Source of the DNA: Mastigias papua
Lineage: Eukaryota; Cnidaria; Scyphozoa; Rhizostomeae; Mastigiidae
Assembly (NCBI GenBank): GCA_964019165.1
Contig: OZ025268.1
Location: forward strand, 2,768,501-2,832,500
DNA length: 64,000 nt
Direction of reading: 5' to 3'
Part shown: positions 1 to 14,000 of the stretch, piece by piece
Position numbering within the stretch: the first letter of the stretch is position 1
Layout of the letters: every line of letters begins with the position of its first letter
The notes under the pieces: generated by a model
Told to the model about the DNA's origin: nothing
What the model saw: the letters and a program-made list of their open reading frames with translations, nothing else
Database searches by the model: none
Made by a program: the position numbers and the translations under genes

Positions 1-321
1 GATAAAATTGTGAATTAATAGGTTCTCATTATACACGCTTTTTATACAAGAAACAAACTTTTTTCTTTCACCCTGAATGTTTCTTAATTATTTGCTTCCA
101 ATTAATGAGCGTAATTTTTGTTGTTACTATGTGTGAAAAGTGAATTATATTAAATGATGATTTTGCTTCCAGTTTACTAAAACAGCCTCTTGTAAAAATA
201 TTTTTTTCATGCTCTCTTCAGCCTGGCCGTTTTTCTTACATATTTCTTAATTTTTATCTGACTTTAGCTTCGCTGTGCTGTTCTTGCAGAAAAATAACAA
301 GTAATTTGGTATGATATTTAC

Positions 322-3300
322 CTTCCAAGGCATCCAGCTCTTCAAAAAGAGTAGTTGATTCCTCCTTGATTTGTGTCTCTTTCGAAGAGGACTCACTAGT
401 AAAAAATAGATTGAAAAGCACTGGTAGGAATGGGAAGTAGAATTCAATAGTATGCAAGAACTTTGGAACTTTGTAAGGATGTCTTTTGGCTCTTAACCTG
501 ACTTGCAATACAACAGGTTACTGTTTACAAAGCAAGCTCGCAGTTTTGGACCGCTCCTAGAAATTTTCTATGGAGGGTGAAGGACCTATAACTTCAGAAC
601 AAAGTGAGCGTGGCCCTTCTGATTGAAAAATGTCTACTTAAATTTTTAGATATTATCTTTTCAATTCCTCATCAAATTGTGGGCGTCTTTAAAATGTAGC
701 AAATTCGTGAGCTGTCTGCTTCGCCACAGCCTATAATTCTTTTTCTTGGGGTCCTTTAATGCAAAAAATTATAGCAACTTGCCGACAGATATTGCAAAAT
801 TGGTGAATTACGGAGACAGAAGTTGTCTGGGTGTATAATAACTCCCCCACCCTACTGTAGGTACACCCCCGTCGTAGCAATTAGATTGATAATTATCTGG
901 GCAGCAAATAAATCGGATCAAAGATCACAAGGAATCGTTCTTTACCTGCATGGTTAAACCTCTGCAATAGTGGACCGAATCAAATATAGACAAAGTTTTA
1001 GTGCAGGAATCATCTACTGTTGCAGATATAACCTTGAGGTATTGACCAAGGATGTACTGCACGCACATCGGTATAAAGTGGCAATTTTAGGACGTCTACT
1101 CAGAGCATAGGTATTATAAAACACACGAGATATGTATGCTGAGCATCATTTGACAGCATAAAGCAATCTATAGATCCATCATGCTTGTGCTTCTGTGAAT
1201 TCTTCTGCAAAATTGCCAGATGGAAATAGTTGATTTGACATAAATTAGTAGTAAAATACAAATGAAAAAATAATGAATATTGTTACCTGCAACTGCCTGC
1301 TTTCGTATCTTTCTTTGGCGAAAGAGCTGAAAGAAGTAGAGTTTGATAGATTTTCATTGAGATGAGGACACAGTAAATATAAGTGAATTGTCAAAAACGT
1401 TAACATTTCGTATGCAAGGGCAAAACTATTTGGGTGGGTGCGGGGGGAGGGGAGGTACAGCACCTTCGATGATCAATACAGTCGATTTTTTGGGAAATTT
1501 TTTGCCCTTTCGTATGTTAGTAGGGCAATTCTGGAGGATTTCCTGTATGCCACTCGTTCATTGCTGCCTTTGTACCAGAATGCTATAATGCTAATGGAAA
1601 ATGAAGACAATGAAATGTTTCAAATTTTGTTTTCTCCATCTTCTTGGCACAGTTTTCATTTATTGGGGCACCACTTGCCCTTTGATTCAGCAAGTCACGC
1701 TCTTTCTTCTCCCATTTGTGTGTCATACCCCCCCCCCATTACGAAAGCAATGGAGCTTCGCCCTTGGCCGTATCAGGTCGTAGGATGCTATGTTCTACCA
1801 TTCCACGGGTTCTCCAGACTTATAGCATTTTATCCCAAGCAAATCCCTAAGGAAGTATAAACTTCGATGACACCAAAGTGAAGTTCTTGCACAGTCAAAG
1901 GTTTGCGTCTTACTTCTATTCGAGTATTAAGGCGGATATCTTTTCAAATCCTAGAAATATAAGCACAGTTCCAGATACTGAGTCGTATCTCTTGATCTTA
2001 GAAGCATAACATAAACACAAAAGTTGATAAAGCTTGATAGGGAAATAACAAACCATATTAAACCGAAAGCTTGCAACTGATAATAACAGCATAATCATGC
2101 TATCAAAAGATTTTACCAACCAAACAGATTGAACACTTAATAATTACAAATTAAAAAAGCTGCTCACTTGAGGTAATTCGCACCTTAGCAAACTAATGGA
2201 TGTTAAATTATGAATTAAACAGCATCTTGTGTATAGCAAACAGTTGAAATGGTCCCAAAGAACTACAAGCTTTTTATCAGAAAGTGGTTTACGAGAAATT
2301 AGTACTCGGCTGTTGAAAAAGTTATGAACTATCCAAAGTTAAAGACACTACCTTACGTAATGTTTACGTAACATAACGTTTTATGGAATGTACGTAACAT
2401 TTTATGGCTAAACGGTCTTTCTGCAATACAATGAAGTGTCACAAAAAGAGGCTATCGTAAGAATGATGGCCAAATATGATAAAAAGATAACTTCAGAGTT
2501 TCAACATTATCAAAAGACTGCAATTCTTCTCATTTTCCCAGTCTGTACTCTGAGTTTTCAAAACAACAAAGTGTGGCAAATACCACTCTAAAATAGGTAG
2601 TGTTATCAATACAGTAGCATCAGGTATGGAACTGGGGTAGATAAAAGTAAGCATTTACCGCTGTCTTCAAAATATAATGACAACTCAGCATCTCTTAGTG
2701 CAGTTTGCAAATTTTCAACAACTTCCATTTCATCCAACAATTGCTCGCAATCAATGTTTTGGGTATCTGTGAATTTTGTAATAAGTAGGTAGTTAATCTG
2801 AATAGAGATACTTAATTGCAAAGTAATGAAATATGGATGTGATATAATCCGCGTAATTTTCCCATACACCAATGTTAGATAAAAGAGTGGTAAATACACT
2901 CCATATCAGCTCTATATTTCACAAACACGAGTCAGGGCACTTCTTTAACATTGTCACTGCTGGACCTTTGGCCCAGTGGGTCCTCTTGTTGCCACAGTGA
3001 AAGGAAAAATCTAAGGCCTTTCGTTTACTAGCTCGGGGCACCATTTTTGGAAACTTTCATTGTTTTTCACTAAATATGTGCATAGTCGCAAGTCAGTCTG
3101 TGACTTGAACTGCACACAAGTAAGCATGCCTGTGGGCCTGCAACAACAGGGTGGGTCATGGGGGTCTGGACTCCTGAAAAAGCTAAAATCGCTCTTTTTC
3201 CTGGACAATTTTGAAACCGTTTATTATTTTGTTGTAAGTAGACATGCTTAAAACTTTGTTGTCATGAAAGTAATGAAATCCTGAAACTTCCCGTGCGATT

Positions 3301-5021
3301 TCTTTTGTTCTAAATCAGAAAAATACGATCTGCAGATACATTCTCATTAGACAGTGTTTAGTGTGCCATTTTTTTGTGAATTAGACCCATGCCCTCAATA
3401 ATTCCTAGTTGCATGCCTGCAATGGTCATATGAACCTTATTGCTACTTCACACTTTTTCTATAAGGAACCTAGCTCAAGGCCTAGTTCCAAAAGCTCCTT
3501 AGTTTTGGACCTCCAACGATCAAATTGTACTACTAGAAGTTCGTTATCAGGTCCTTAACTTTCAGCGGACAATTAGTGCCGTAAAATGGTACAGACACAT
3601 ATAAAACATAGAAATCCTGAACTTTGCCTTTAATTCTGGCTGTAACGTAAGGCCAATGAAAAAATGAAGGACTTAACACATGCATAGCAAACAATCTATC
3701 CGGGGTTTGGCTCCAAATGAATGGAACCAGCTTCCTACTTCTTGATTGTTTGGTGCTATTAAGATTGTTCAAATTGAAAAGTTCCTTAGTGAATTTTCAA
3801 TTAGTCCAATAAGTTCTTTACATATTTCGGCATTCTACATGTAGGTTCCTGATAAAGTGGCTCCTTACAAAAAAGCGTGTATCTACTGGCATGACTCCAG
3901 CGAATAAAGTCACGATTGGGCTCTTTGTTAAACGCCCGATTCATGCATGTTTCCTTGCTTGACCATCATCGACGCCCGGGGCAATCAGGATTTATTTCGT
4001 GGTGGGACAGAGATCCAGACATTTCCCACAATGAGTATTATATTATTTCCTAAATTTTCTACAATGACATTCCGGGTGATCAGCCTACGGTTGGTGTAGT
4101 TCGAGACAACGCACGTTATCTAAAAAATAACCTTACCTCTAGCTTCTCTGGTCTCCATTAGATCGTCAATAATATCTGTTTGTTCATTAGAATCTGCGAA
4201 TCCCATGTTGGAGTCCGTAAGAACCGAATGTTCTGAAATATCAGAAGAGATTTGTAGTGACACGTAAACATTGTAACATAGGCCATTCCATAGTCAATAC
4301 CGATTTTCTTCTTTTCATTCATTCTCATTCACAACACCACACACCTGGGACATGACCATACGTCACTCCTGTCATCACACACCTAGTCATTCCTCTTCTG
4401 TTGTTCCACGCACAAGCATCGCCACATGAATCCATTCAATAAACAACTAACAAGCACCTAACCCTTCCTGTACGTAATTCATGTTTATTTCGAGTTGTTC
4501 AATGTTAATGTATATATCCATGTTATCTGTAATGTAAAGTTCAGTCAGAGTAGAGTCTGAGTACAGTCAACATCAACGTCTCCTCTCTCTGCCTCCGTGT
4601 TCTCAGCACGTTAAATCTGATACACAACACCATGGATCAATGAAGGATGTCACTGAACGAACAACTCACATTCCTATAGATTTATCATTTTTATCTTAAA
4701 ATGTACATGGTCAAGTTAGTCTGTCAATGGGCTTAGCACAAGAGCAAATCAATATAGGATAGCTTCTCTTTGGGCATACAGACCGAACTTGGATTGCAAA
4801 TCAACAGACTGAACTGCAAAGCAAATGGACTTCACATCTTTATGACACTGATGGCAATACATTGCTGCTTATTGGCATCTCAGTTTAATTCATTGTAATT
4901 ATCAGCCAATTGCCAACTTTAACTCTAGAAAGAATGATAACCCTTGTATACTTACCTTTGACTGTGTTTGAAGAGCAAATTCTTGTATCCATCAAAGTGT
5001 ATATGATATCTTCTTCATCGT
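322..5021 (-). CDS. Exons 7-11: short acidic C-terminal exons
   Basis: Five small exons: 5021-4956 (66 nt), 4232-4137 (96 nt), 2766-2659 (108 nt), 1326-1287 (40 nt) and 395-322 (74 nt). The first three are multiples of three and lie between phase-1 introns. Exon 7 encodes DDEEDIIYTLMDTR and exon 8 encodes DIIDDLMETREAR, which look like related units. Exon 9 has CEQLLDEMEVVENLQTALRD, a likely amphipathic helix; exon 11 has LFEELDALEG. No domain is recognised. Support comes from acceptor and donor consensus plus phase continuity rather than homology, so individual small exons are less certain than the domain exons. The coding frame is open at 322 and must continue left of the window. Confidence 0.68.
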
Positions 5022-8000
5022 CTAAAAAGAGGGATTAAATATATCAACACATGCAAAGAGGTACACGCTATAGTATTTGGAAAGCAGCTCTTGATGTTTT
5101 CTGCACGACTCGTTTCATACAGCAAGAGTGTTCAAGTCCTCTCAGGATACATCACATATACATGTGATGAGATATTAAGTCTATAAAGCTTAAATAGTGG
5201 TGGTGAAAATGAAAATTAGCAGTGTAAGAATTGGTTTGTAACGTTGTTACGGAATTCTCTTTCAAAAAGAAGAAGAGCTTGAAGAATACTACACTAAAAT
5301 GCGTTTCTTATATGAAATGGGCGTGGCTCCAGAAAATTTGCTTTGGGCTCCGATCACGACCCTCAATGTCTCGTAAATATCAGTCATGTAAACTCTCCTA
5401 TTTTAGTCCTTGGTCTACGTACTTCATAAGGTTTTGGGTATGAGCCCTGTCACTAAGCGATTGGCGATGTCAGAATAGGGACATGATTTTAGTCTTTTTA
5501 AACACCCGTAAAATCATCTCAAAGCTATCTTCCAAGGTATGGATAATCCATAACTTATTTTGTTTAGGAGAACATGGAAGTAAAAGTAAAAAATTTAATA
5601 TACGGTTGCTGAGACGTTTGATCTCAATTTGAAACAGGAATAGTTACTACGACAGAGAAAGAAGCCATTGTTGCTTCACAATGAAGTGTAATATCCCACG
5701 ATTATTAACCAATAGTGTATAACAATTAATATGACAAATTCATGCAGTACGACTGTCCAAGAGACAAGGTCAAGTGGTACATGGAAAAAATTGTCACTTT
5801 ACATAATCGCTAACACAGGATTTGTCAATAATCATGCAATAATCGACTCTACTAAGAAGCAACAATGATTTCTTTCTTATCTTAAAGTTTATCACACAGC
5901 TGTGTTTTCAATCTTTAGAGCAATGTGATTTCGTACTTTGTTAGGGAAATGATGAAATGATGATGACGATGATAAGTAATAACAAGACACAATACCCGCT
6001 ATTTTTATAAGAAAGCCTTTTTTCGCGCCAATCACTGAAACTGTCTTAAGACTTTCTTAGAAAGAATAGCCAAGTTTGTATACCACTAGAGTGTTATGCA
6101 GACTGACAGGCACTACACAAACATAATACACTATTCGCACATAGGTTACCACATGAAATCAATACAAATCAAGTAAGTAAAAGCGATGATTGTCTTTCAT
6201 GAATATTGAATTCAGTACTGAACTTTCTTAACTTTTTGAGCAATCGAGTACTGCTTTCTTATAAAAAAACGTGTATAGCAACTTTTTGAAATTGAGTGCG
6301 GAAGTACCTCTTTAACGTTATACTGTTTTGTCTTTTTTCTCAAAAGTAATGAATGTTTGCTGTTCTACTTCTTGCTGGTTTTTTAATCATTAATTCCCAT
6401 CAAAAAATCGCTAAAGTGTAAATGTATAAGTCGATTACAAATCCTTGCAAGTTATCAGTAGGTGTAGAGCACAGTGGTCCTTAGCTGGTTGACTACATAC
6501 CTTTAGAAGAGGATTCCAGTTTAGTAGATCTTAAAATATCGGATTTATCATCTGTAATGCTACATTGGCTTTCACAATAATCATCTATCACAGAGGTGTT
6601 GAATGAGCTTTCAGCTTTGTATTCACTCTGATTTAAAGAATCATTGGCACTCTTCCTGTATTCTGTGTCCAGCAGGTGCTTGCTTGAATCTTCTTTCGCG
6701 CTTTCACGACTAACTAATTCTCCCTTCTCTATTAGGTCATGCTCTACCTTACTTATTCCTTGTTTGTTACCTTCCTCGAGTTCCTCCTGTTGTTCCAGGT
6801 CAGTTAGGCTTTCCCCTAATTTGTATTTCTGTTCTTGGGTGCCTTGTGGTTGCAGTTTCTCATCTTTGTGATATTCCGGGTGATTTTTCCCAGGATGGAT
6901 GTCTAATGATTGAAGATACTCCTCGAAAGGGAGAAGGATGCTGCAAGTAGTAAATGGAAAATTATCCAATGATCGTGATAACTAATCTAATACGGTAATT
7001 GTAAAGAGTGGTGTCATTAAAGGTAAAATATCATCCAATATTTTTCTTGTCTTCTGACATTATTAATTACTATGATTTTTTCTAAAGCAATGTTTCGCAA
7101 AATGAGTTAAGATTTTATAAAGTGTCAATGAGCGCTTTAGGTGTCTTTGATGGTTCCTGTGACTCATTTAAGAAGGTGCTCACATACTTGGATGGATATG
7201 AAACAATTCCATGCCATGTTTGGAGAGTGGTAGCCCCGAAAGTTTTACATTTCAGATCTTTATCTAACATGAAAGTTATTTATGAGAATGAGTTTTCCAC
7301 CTTGTCTGTATACGGTAATGGTGAGTGCCTAAGTGGTTAGAGCGCTTGACTGCTGAGCAGAACATCGGTGGTTCGAGCTGAACCCTCGGATCACAGTTGG
7401 GACGCTTGCTCACTGTCCACCAGCAAATGGGGTACCTGGTAGAAACACTGGGGAAGTTAAAGGCGGCGAGAAAAGGAGGGGCCACCTTACCTCACTATGC
7501 CGACGGCTCAGGATAAGTGTCCTCTCTAACAGACACCCCTCCCCCTAACGTACAGAATCGTATATGGAACTAACTTTTAATTTTACGTGTATACAGTAAC
7601 ATATACAGTAATATATTCATTTTAACATTTATTACTTTTATTACTATAAGCTATATAATTTCGTGTAAAGATTGCACTTTTAGAATAAGAGATATTTAAA
7701 CTAGGGTGAACAGTTTTTCTAGCTAGGACCAAACACAGAAAAGTTAGCAAAGATAAAGCTCTATAAGAGACCGGGCCATTCACTTCATATACTATGTGCA
7801 TTCAGAATGAAGTAAGCCTATATTATGAAATGCATTATTGTCCTTGCTGCTGGGCAAGAAAGCCTAGAATGTGCGCTACAGATAGCCCACGGGCCGTAGC
7901 TCAGCCACCCTTGATATAGACTGCATAAGCATTTCAACTGAGAAAATCTGAAATTGTGTATTTCCAGTTAAGGATTTGAAAGAAGCCTTGTTGATCTCTT

Positions 8001-11000
8001 ACGTTCGATGCCCTAGAGAGATGATGAAAAAAAACCAGTTTTGGTTTGAATTGTAATCCTTCAGTCAGTTTATAGAAAAACAGCCGTTATTTCAATTAGC
8101 TTCAGAATTTTCATGCCCATAGCTTTACTATTTGCCAAGTATTGAATTCAAATGAAATAGTGGAACCCATACAAATGTATTGTAACCTAAATTAGAGCTT
8201 GATGTGGGAAAGATCTTGGAAAATACAATTGCCTCTCACAAACTGTGACCAGCAAAAACACTATAAAATTTTCAGACACAACAAGCAACTTAGAACAAAA
8301 GAAAAGCAGAGAATTACAAAGCATAACAAAACCTGGCATTGACAGTGTAGCAGCATAATACAGGATACATATTAAATGCGACAAGACATGCATAAGGCCA
8401 GTGGTATTGAGGAGAGGGAGCCCAGAGGTTCAGTCTTCCTAGCTGTGAATTGAAGGGGGTGTAAACCCCTTGCCCTTAGGAAATATCTTGGGAGTGAAAG
8501 GCTCTATAAGCAAAGTACATGTCAGTAGGAGATAGTGAATTTCTTTCTGCTTCCCTCCCATTAAATTATTCTATTTCAAAATTAAAACTCATTTTTACTT
8601 GCTTCTACATCACTGCCTGGTGCAGTTTACAGCGTAACATAATTTGAAACAGTTCTCCATTGAAGGAAAGCAATGCGAAATTATATACGATACGGATACA
8701 ATGATACTTTGATAATGACGTAACATACAATTAGTGTTTCCCAATCTAGTTTGCATAAATGAACCAGTTAGTTTTATCGTATGCGAGATTTACTTATCAA
8801 TGTGATGATGACACTATTTTTGAACAGTCTGATACTGTTCAAGCCTTGCCATATAGTTTCCACCTCTTTACTCATTGTTTCATTTCCTTCCCTAACTAAC
8901 AAGTATTATATATATATAAGAAATATGACATAAACACTATATTAAAGACAATATGGCAAGATTAGCTTGTAATTGTATTTTTATCATGCAGCTTAGATAA
9001 AGGAAGTGTAATATAACAGAAGCATGCAGGAATGCATAGAGTGCCACGCCAAAATATAGCAAAGTACACGTTTTTTTATAAGAAAAAAGTTTATAAGAAA
9101 ATGAGGCTCAAATGGCCAAAATCTTAAGAAAATCCTAAGAAAATCACAAGGCTCAAGTTCAAGAAAATGCTAAGAAAATCACAGTTCATCTTCTTTACAT
9201 GCCAGAAATTGATATTGGCTTATTTTTGCAAACTCTCGTACAAAGATCGAGACTTATGGTGGCCCAACAAATACAGAGTGGCCTGTTTCAGCCATTTTAT
9301 TCCTGCAAAAGTTAAGAAAATCTTACGAAAATCTCAGCCTCAAATTTGTGGAAAGTTAAGAAAATTGAGCCTCAGGAACAAAAGTGTTTTTCTTATAAAA
9401 AAAACGTGTAAAATATAAGAAAGCATGACAGGTTATGCAGTGAGGTATTGAATTCCGACATAACGTAACATAACATAAAAAAACATAACATAACATAGCA
9501 TAACATAACATAACATAATATAATATAACATAACATAATATAGCATAACATAATATAACATAACATAACATAACATAACATAACATAACATAACATAACA
9601 TAACATAACATAACATAACATAACATAACATAACATAACATAACATAACATAACATAACATAACACATGTAAACACAATCGAAATTGATATAGCACAATA
9701 TAAAATCAATAGAATACAAAATCAATAAACAGTGGATAATTAGATAGATAGGATAGATAAAGCTTGGAAGCAAAACTGTGATAATGAAGGACATAGGAAC
9801 TTAATGGTTTTGGCGGAAACATAGATAGAGAGAGACAGGGAATGGCTCGATAAAACAGCAAAATGAACTAATAGAATTAACTAGATAATGATGAACATGT
9901 TTTATTAAGCAGAGATAAGAAATCTCAGATTGAATTAAAATGGGAGCACAAGTTCGCCGACAAAATGCCATAGAAATATTGAGCATAGGTAGGAATGGGT
10001 AATATGTGACGCAACAAAATAAATGTCTATTCGATTGAACAATCGATCAGATAATAACTTTCAAAACAAGGTTGAAATATGTTTGAAAAGCAATCTTTTC
10101 TGGACTGGTTTGTATTGTCTAAAATGGTGTATTTGCGGCTAATTGAATTCCAGAAAAACAACTGTGAGCATATCAGATGATCACAAACGATTGAAATGGA
10201 ACGATTATCTGGAGTTACCTTGCAGATCAGATTTATACAGCATTGTTATATCAAAACAATGGCAAATCACCTTTGCGTATTTTTCAATTCAACCTTCTCA
10301 GCCAGCTTATCATAGTTCGATCTTAATGGCACCTTTTAAATGTTGACTTGGAGAGCTCACTTCCATCGACAATGTCGCAGGATGGATAAGATCTTCATGC
10401 TCTCAAGAGCAAGGATTTAAATGTAGAGTCAAAACATTTGCCAGTTTCAAACCTAGATAGCTGGATTTGGGCTGCAAATTCTAATCTCTTGTCATCTAGC
10501 TGTGATTGGCATCTTTTCATTTCAATTTTGTAGCTAACTCTGCAATTGTCATCCATGTCTAAACATTAACATTCATTTTCATGACTAAAATTTAACCTAT
10601 TTTGAGCAAACATGCATCGAAGTCTCTTGTAGTGGGGATCTGGCGATGCAATCCAGGGAAAAATGACTCGAGAAGCATACTCTTCAAGCTGTAGCGAATG
10701 CAGAGAAATGCCATTTTCGATGAAAAAGGGCGTTTCTCAGAATTTTAGCCACGATAAATAGTACACTTGGTATTCTACACGTAATTTCTATGTCATTCGA
10801 CTTTACACTTTGCTTAAATTGGTGCACAGAACCAAAAATATCTCTGTCCTCCATAAATTTTATAACATTGTTGGACAAATCTCAAGGACTATATTTTCGA
10901 AAACTGTAGGCCCCCCTATAATAATGATAAAAATAATAACACATTAAAACCTTTATAGCGCGAAACCAAATAAAAAGCTTATTTATCTTTGGCGCTTCAC

Positions 11001-14000
11001 AATATCTAATGCCCAATTGCCCGTGTATCTAGAAGTATATAAAATTATTTATAAAGTATTAAAAGTAAGCTTGAAATAATGTGCTTTAAGGAGCCATTTA
11101 AAAAGATAAGCAGTTTCTGAGGTCCTCACTTCTGAGGGAAGAGAGTTGGAAAGTTTTTAGTTGCAAACACTGAAAAGGCTGGTTACACAAATCTTCACGT
11201 GAGACTGAGGGAAGAGAGTTGGAAAGTTTTTAGTTGCAAACACTGAAAAGGCTGGTTCCATAATTGAACTGCTCAGAACGTTAAGGTTTTCATTCTTGAG
11301 AACTACGAAAGATGGTAAGTTGATACACATTTGAAAATGCAATTTTTATGCAAGCCCATCAATTTTTATGTCAAAATCTACGTATTTCAGCCTTATACTT
11401 AAGCACTGCCTGTTCGCCTGTGTAGCACTGCAATGGTACACAAACTCGGATACCTTTTCTAGGAATATCTTAAAAAGTTTCAGAACTGAGATCATGAAAA
11501 AGCTAAGGAAGTTTCAGTAATGAGCAAAACATATTTTCTTATGAAGAAAAACATTTGCATAAAATGTATCATTGATGGTGGAGACTTCTTTTACCTTTTG
11601 TAAGATTCCTTCAAAGCAATGCTTGTAGAAGCGCTATTGTCTTTGGTTATCTTCTCGCAGATTGATTCCCAGCATTGACCTCTTTTTGCCTAAAAGGAGT
11701 TATTATTTTTCAAAGGGGTGTGTTTTCCAGTACGACACAAGCACAATACTTTAATGTCGTCATTCGCCTTCTTGTTTTTATAACAATCTCAATGCCAAAA
11801 CTGTGATGTAAAAAGTACTAGGAATAAAAATACAAATATTTGTATTGTTGAATAGGACCTATTTTTGAAACTGACTATAACGATATATCGGGGTTGCCGT
11901 TTGCTGATCTTTCCTTCAAAAAGCATATATCCTTTTTACTGTATTAAGGATTTAAATTGCATCTTACCTTATCAAATCCTCCAAAATTTTGCACATCCAT
12001 GTAAAAATGGCACAAGTCAATTTTACTCCCATTTACTTTGATGAATCTATCGCTTTTATTTAGTCGTTTCATGTCTGCATACTGCTGGAACAGTTGTTTA
12101 AATTTCTTGATGAACTAGTTGTGAAACGAGAAGACAATGAGTACATAGATAAACAAGTTAAGTGCCTTACATGTTTTTCATATAAAAGTGGCTTATAAGA
12201 AAGTAGAGCTCGACTGCTCAAAAAAGTAGGAAAGTTCAGTAATGGATTTCTGAGACCTAAGAAAGTTGGTGGGTTATATGCATTTAAAGCTGCAATATTC
12301 AAGCAAGACAGTCGTCACTCTTATATAATTTTATAGATTCCTTGCTGTAACCTACTTATTAGAGCATCATATTTGTGTAGTACTTGTCCATCTGTGTAAC
12401 AATTTAGAATTAACGCAGACATGACTTTTTCACTAAGAATGCCTTAAGACAGTTTCAATAATGAAATCATGAAAAAGGCGAAGAGAGTTTCAATGCTGGG
12501 TGAAAACAATTTTCTAATAAACAGAACGTGTACTTGTCATAAACAGTGACTGTAAGGCTACAAGTCCATGTAGTATCGTGCAGGGATTTTTAAGGAAGAT
12601 TTAGAGCTGAACACTATTCTCACCATTACTACATAGAGACAACACTTGGTTCTCACAAAATACTCTTAACGAGTGGTCATAGAAATTATGCAGGTTGCCA
12701 TGCTCTTGGAACGTTAACTATATATATAAATACAAAACTATATTTTAAAGGGAATCTTTACGAAATAGATTTACTGTGTAATCTGCAAAGTTCTTAGGAC
12801 TGCACTTATTGTGTAGAATTGCATATTAAAATGCCCTGACATATTGGATTCTACGATGAAATTCCTGTTCTATGTTCATGAACCTGACTGCACACGAGCT
12901 AGAAAGACGCTACTTTCTAATCAAAGAGACCTGATGTATTGCAGGTTTTTGCGCCCCATTTTTGCAATGTTTGAACTCCAATTCAGCTTTGTCTATCATA
13001 AACAGTAAGAAGCACTGTGAATAGTTTACGCGAGCACTGATTTTAAGAAAAAACTAACTTTAAATCCAACCAAAATATCCTGTTAATGTAAAGTAGCAGT
13101 TTTTTCAATAACGATGCTTTATTTTTAGATTATCAGCCTTCTTTGGAATGTGCATGATGATTTTGTTAATTTGACATTTAGGCCAATGAAACCACGGGTA
13201 TGAGGTTGAAATGTGCTCCTATTGAATTCCCGAAACACAATATCGTTTTTCAAGCTGAAGAAAAAGAAACGTTTCTTTAATGGACCTAATGAGAATAACT
13301 GTGAAGTGTGAAGAGTGTGAAGTGGATCTATGCTGTAATGTGAAATTACATCTTGAAACTTAAATCAGTTGGTAAACTAAAAGGTAGTAAATAAGGGACG
13401 CTTATTGTTTAAATAAAGACGAACCTATCTAGCTTGATATATAGATATGTAGTCTAGCAATTTTTAAACAATTGGGCTGTGTAAACGCAGAAAACAATTA
13501 GGTCTTATAATGTTGTTTTTCTAAATGTACTTGCTCTCTGTTTCATAGTGGGGTTATGTACTAAATACTTAGTAATCTTCAATAAATTTCTTTCATAATC
13601 CTATCTAATTAATGTACCGGTATCTAGTTTAATGCCAGCTACATATGGTGCTAAGTGCCTATGAGTCTGGAAGAAGTTTATTAAAGATGGATCTACTCGG
13701 AAAGAAGTAGCCCTACCAATCGCTAATACGCAGCCGCCGTCCCCGTTAAATTTTTTGTGCTTCCTCAGAGAGTAGGTGTTCATTTACAGTGGCAATCACT
13801 GGATAGAGCACAGTCGTAATTTATTTAAAGGTATATATTTATCAGAGAACATCTGTCTGGTGTGCATATTACATTTTCTGCAGAAAAACAGGGACTAGCA
13901 TCGACATGCGTATCTGTAGAGAAAAAGCAATGAAAGTTTCTATTATTACTATTATTTTAGTCTACTAGCACTGTACAACTTCAATAAAGCTTGAAAAAGC

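Larger units (their letters stand above)
6941..11594. other. Intron 5 of the CW-PWWP-ARID gene
   Basis: 4.65 kb with a SINE (7318-7575), an inverted-repeat element (9064-9416), the TAACA array and a duplicated segment (11130-11255). I saw no further exon; phase 2 at both sides closes without one. Confidence 0.6.

Noticed and set aside
1438..1860. 140-codon plus-strand frame
   Set aside because: It lies in an intron of the minus-strand gene, contains poly-C and poly-G runs, shows no recognised domain and no splice context.
4271..4630. Possible solo LTR (starts TGTAACATAGG, ends near GATACACA)
   Set aside because: No matching target duplication and no second LTR or coding sequence; only the TG...CA ends suggest it.
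7880..7920. GGGCCGTAGCTCAGCC resembling a tRNA A box
   Set aside because: No B box or cloverleaf follows at the right distance, so it is not called a tRNA.
9356..9794. Long minus-strand frames with Met-Leu-Cys-Tyr repeats
   Set aside because: They are translations of the (TAACA)n microsatellite, open in all frames because the unit has no stop.
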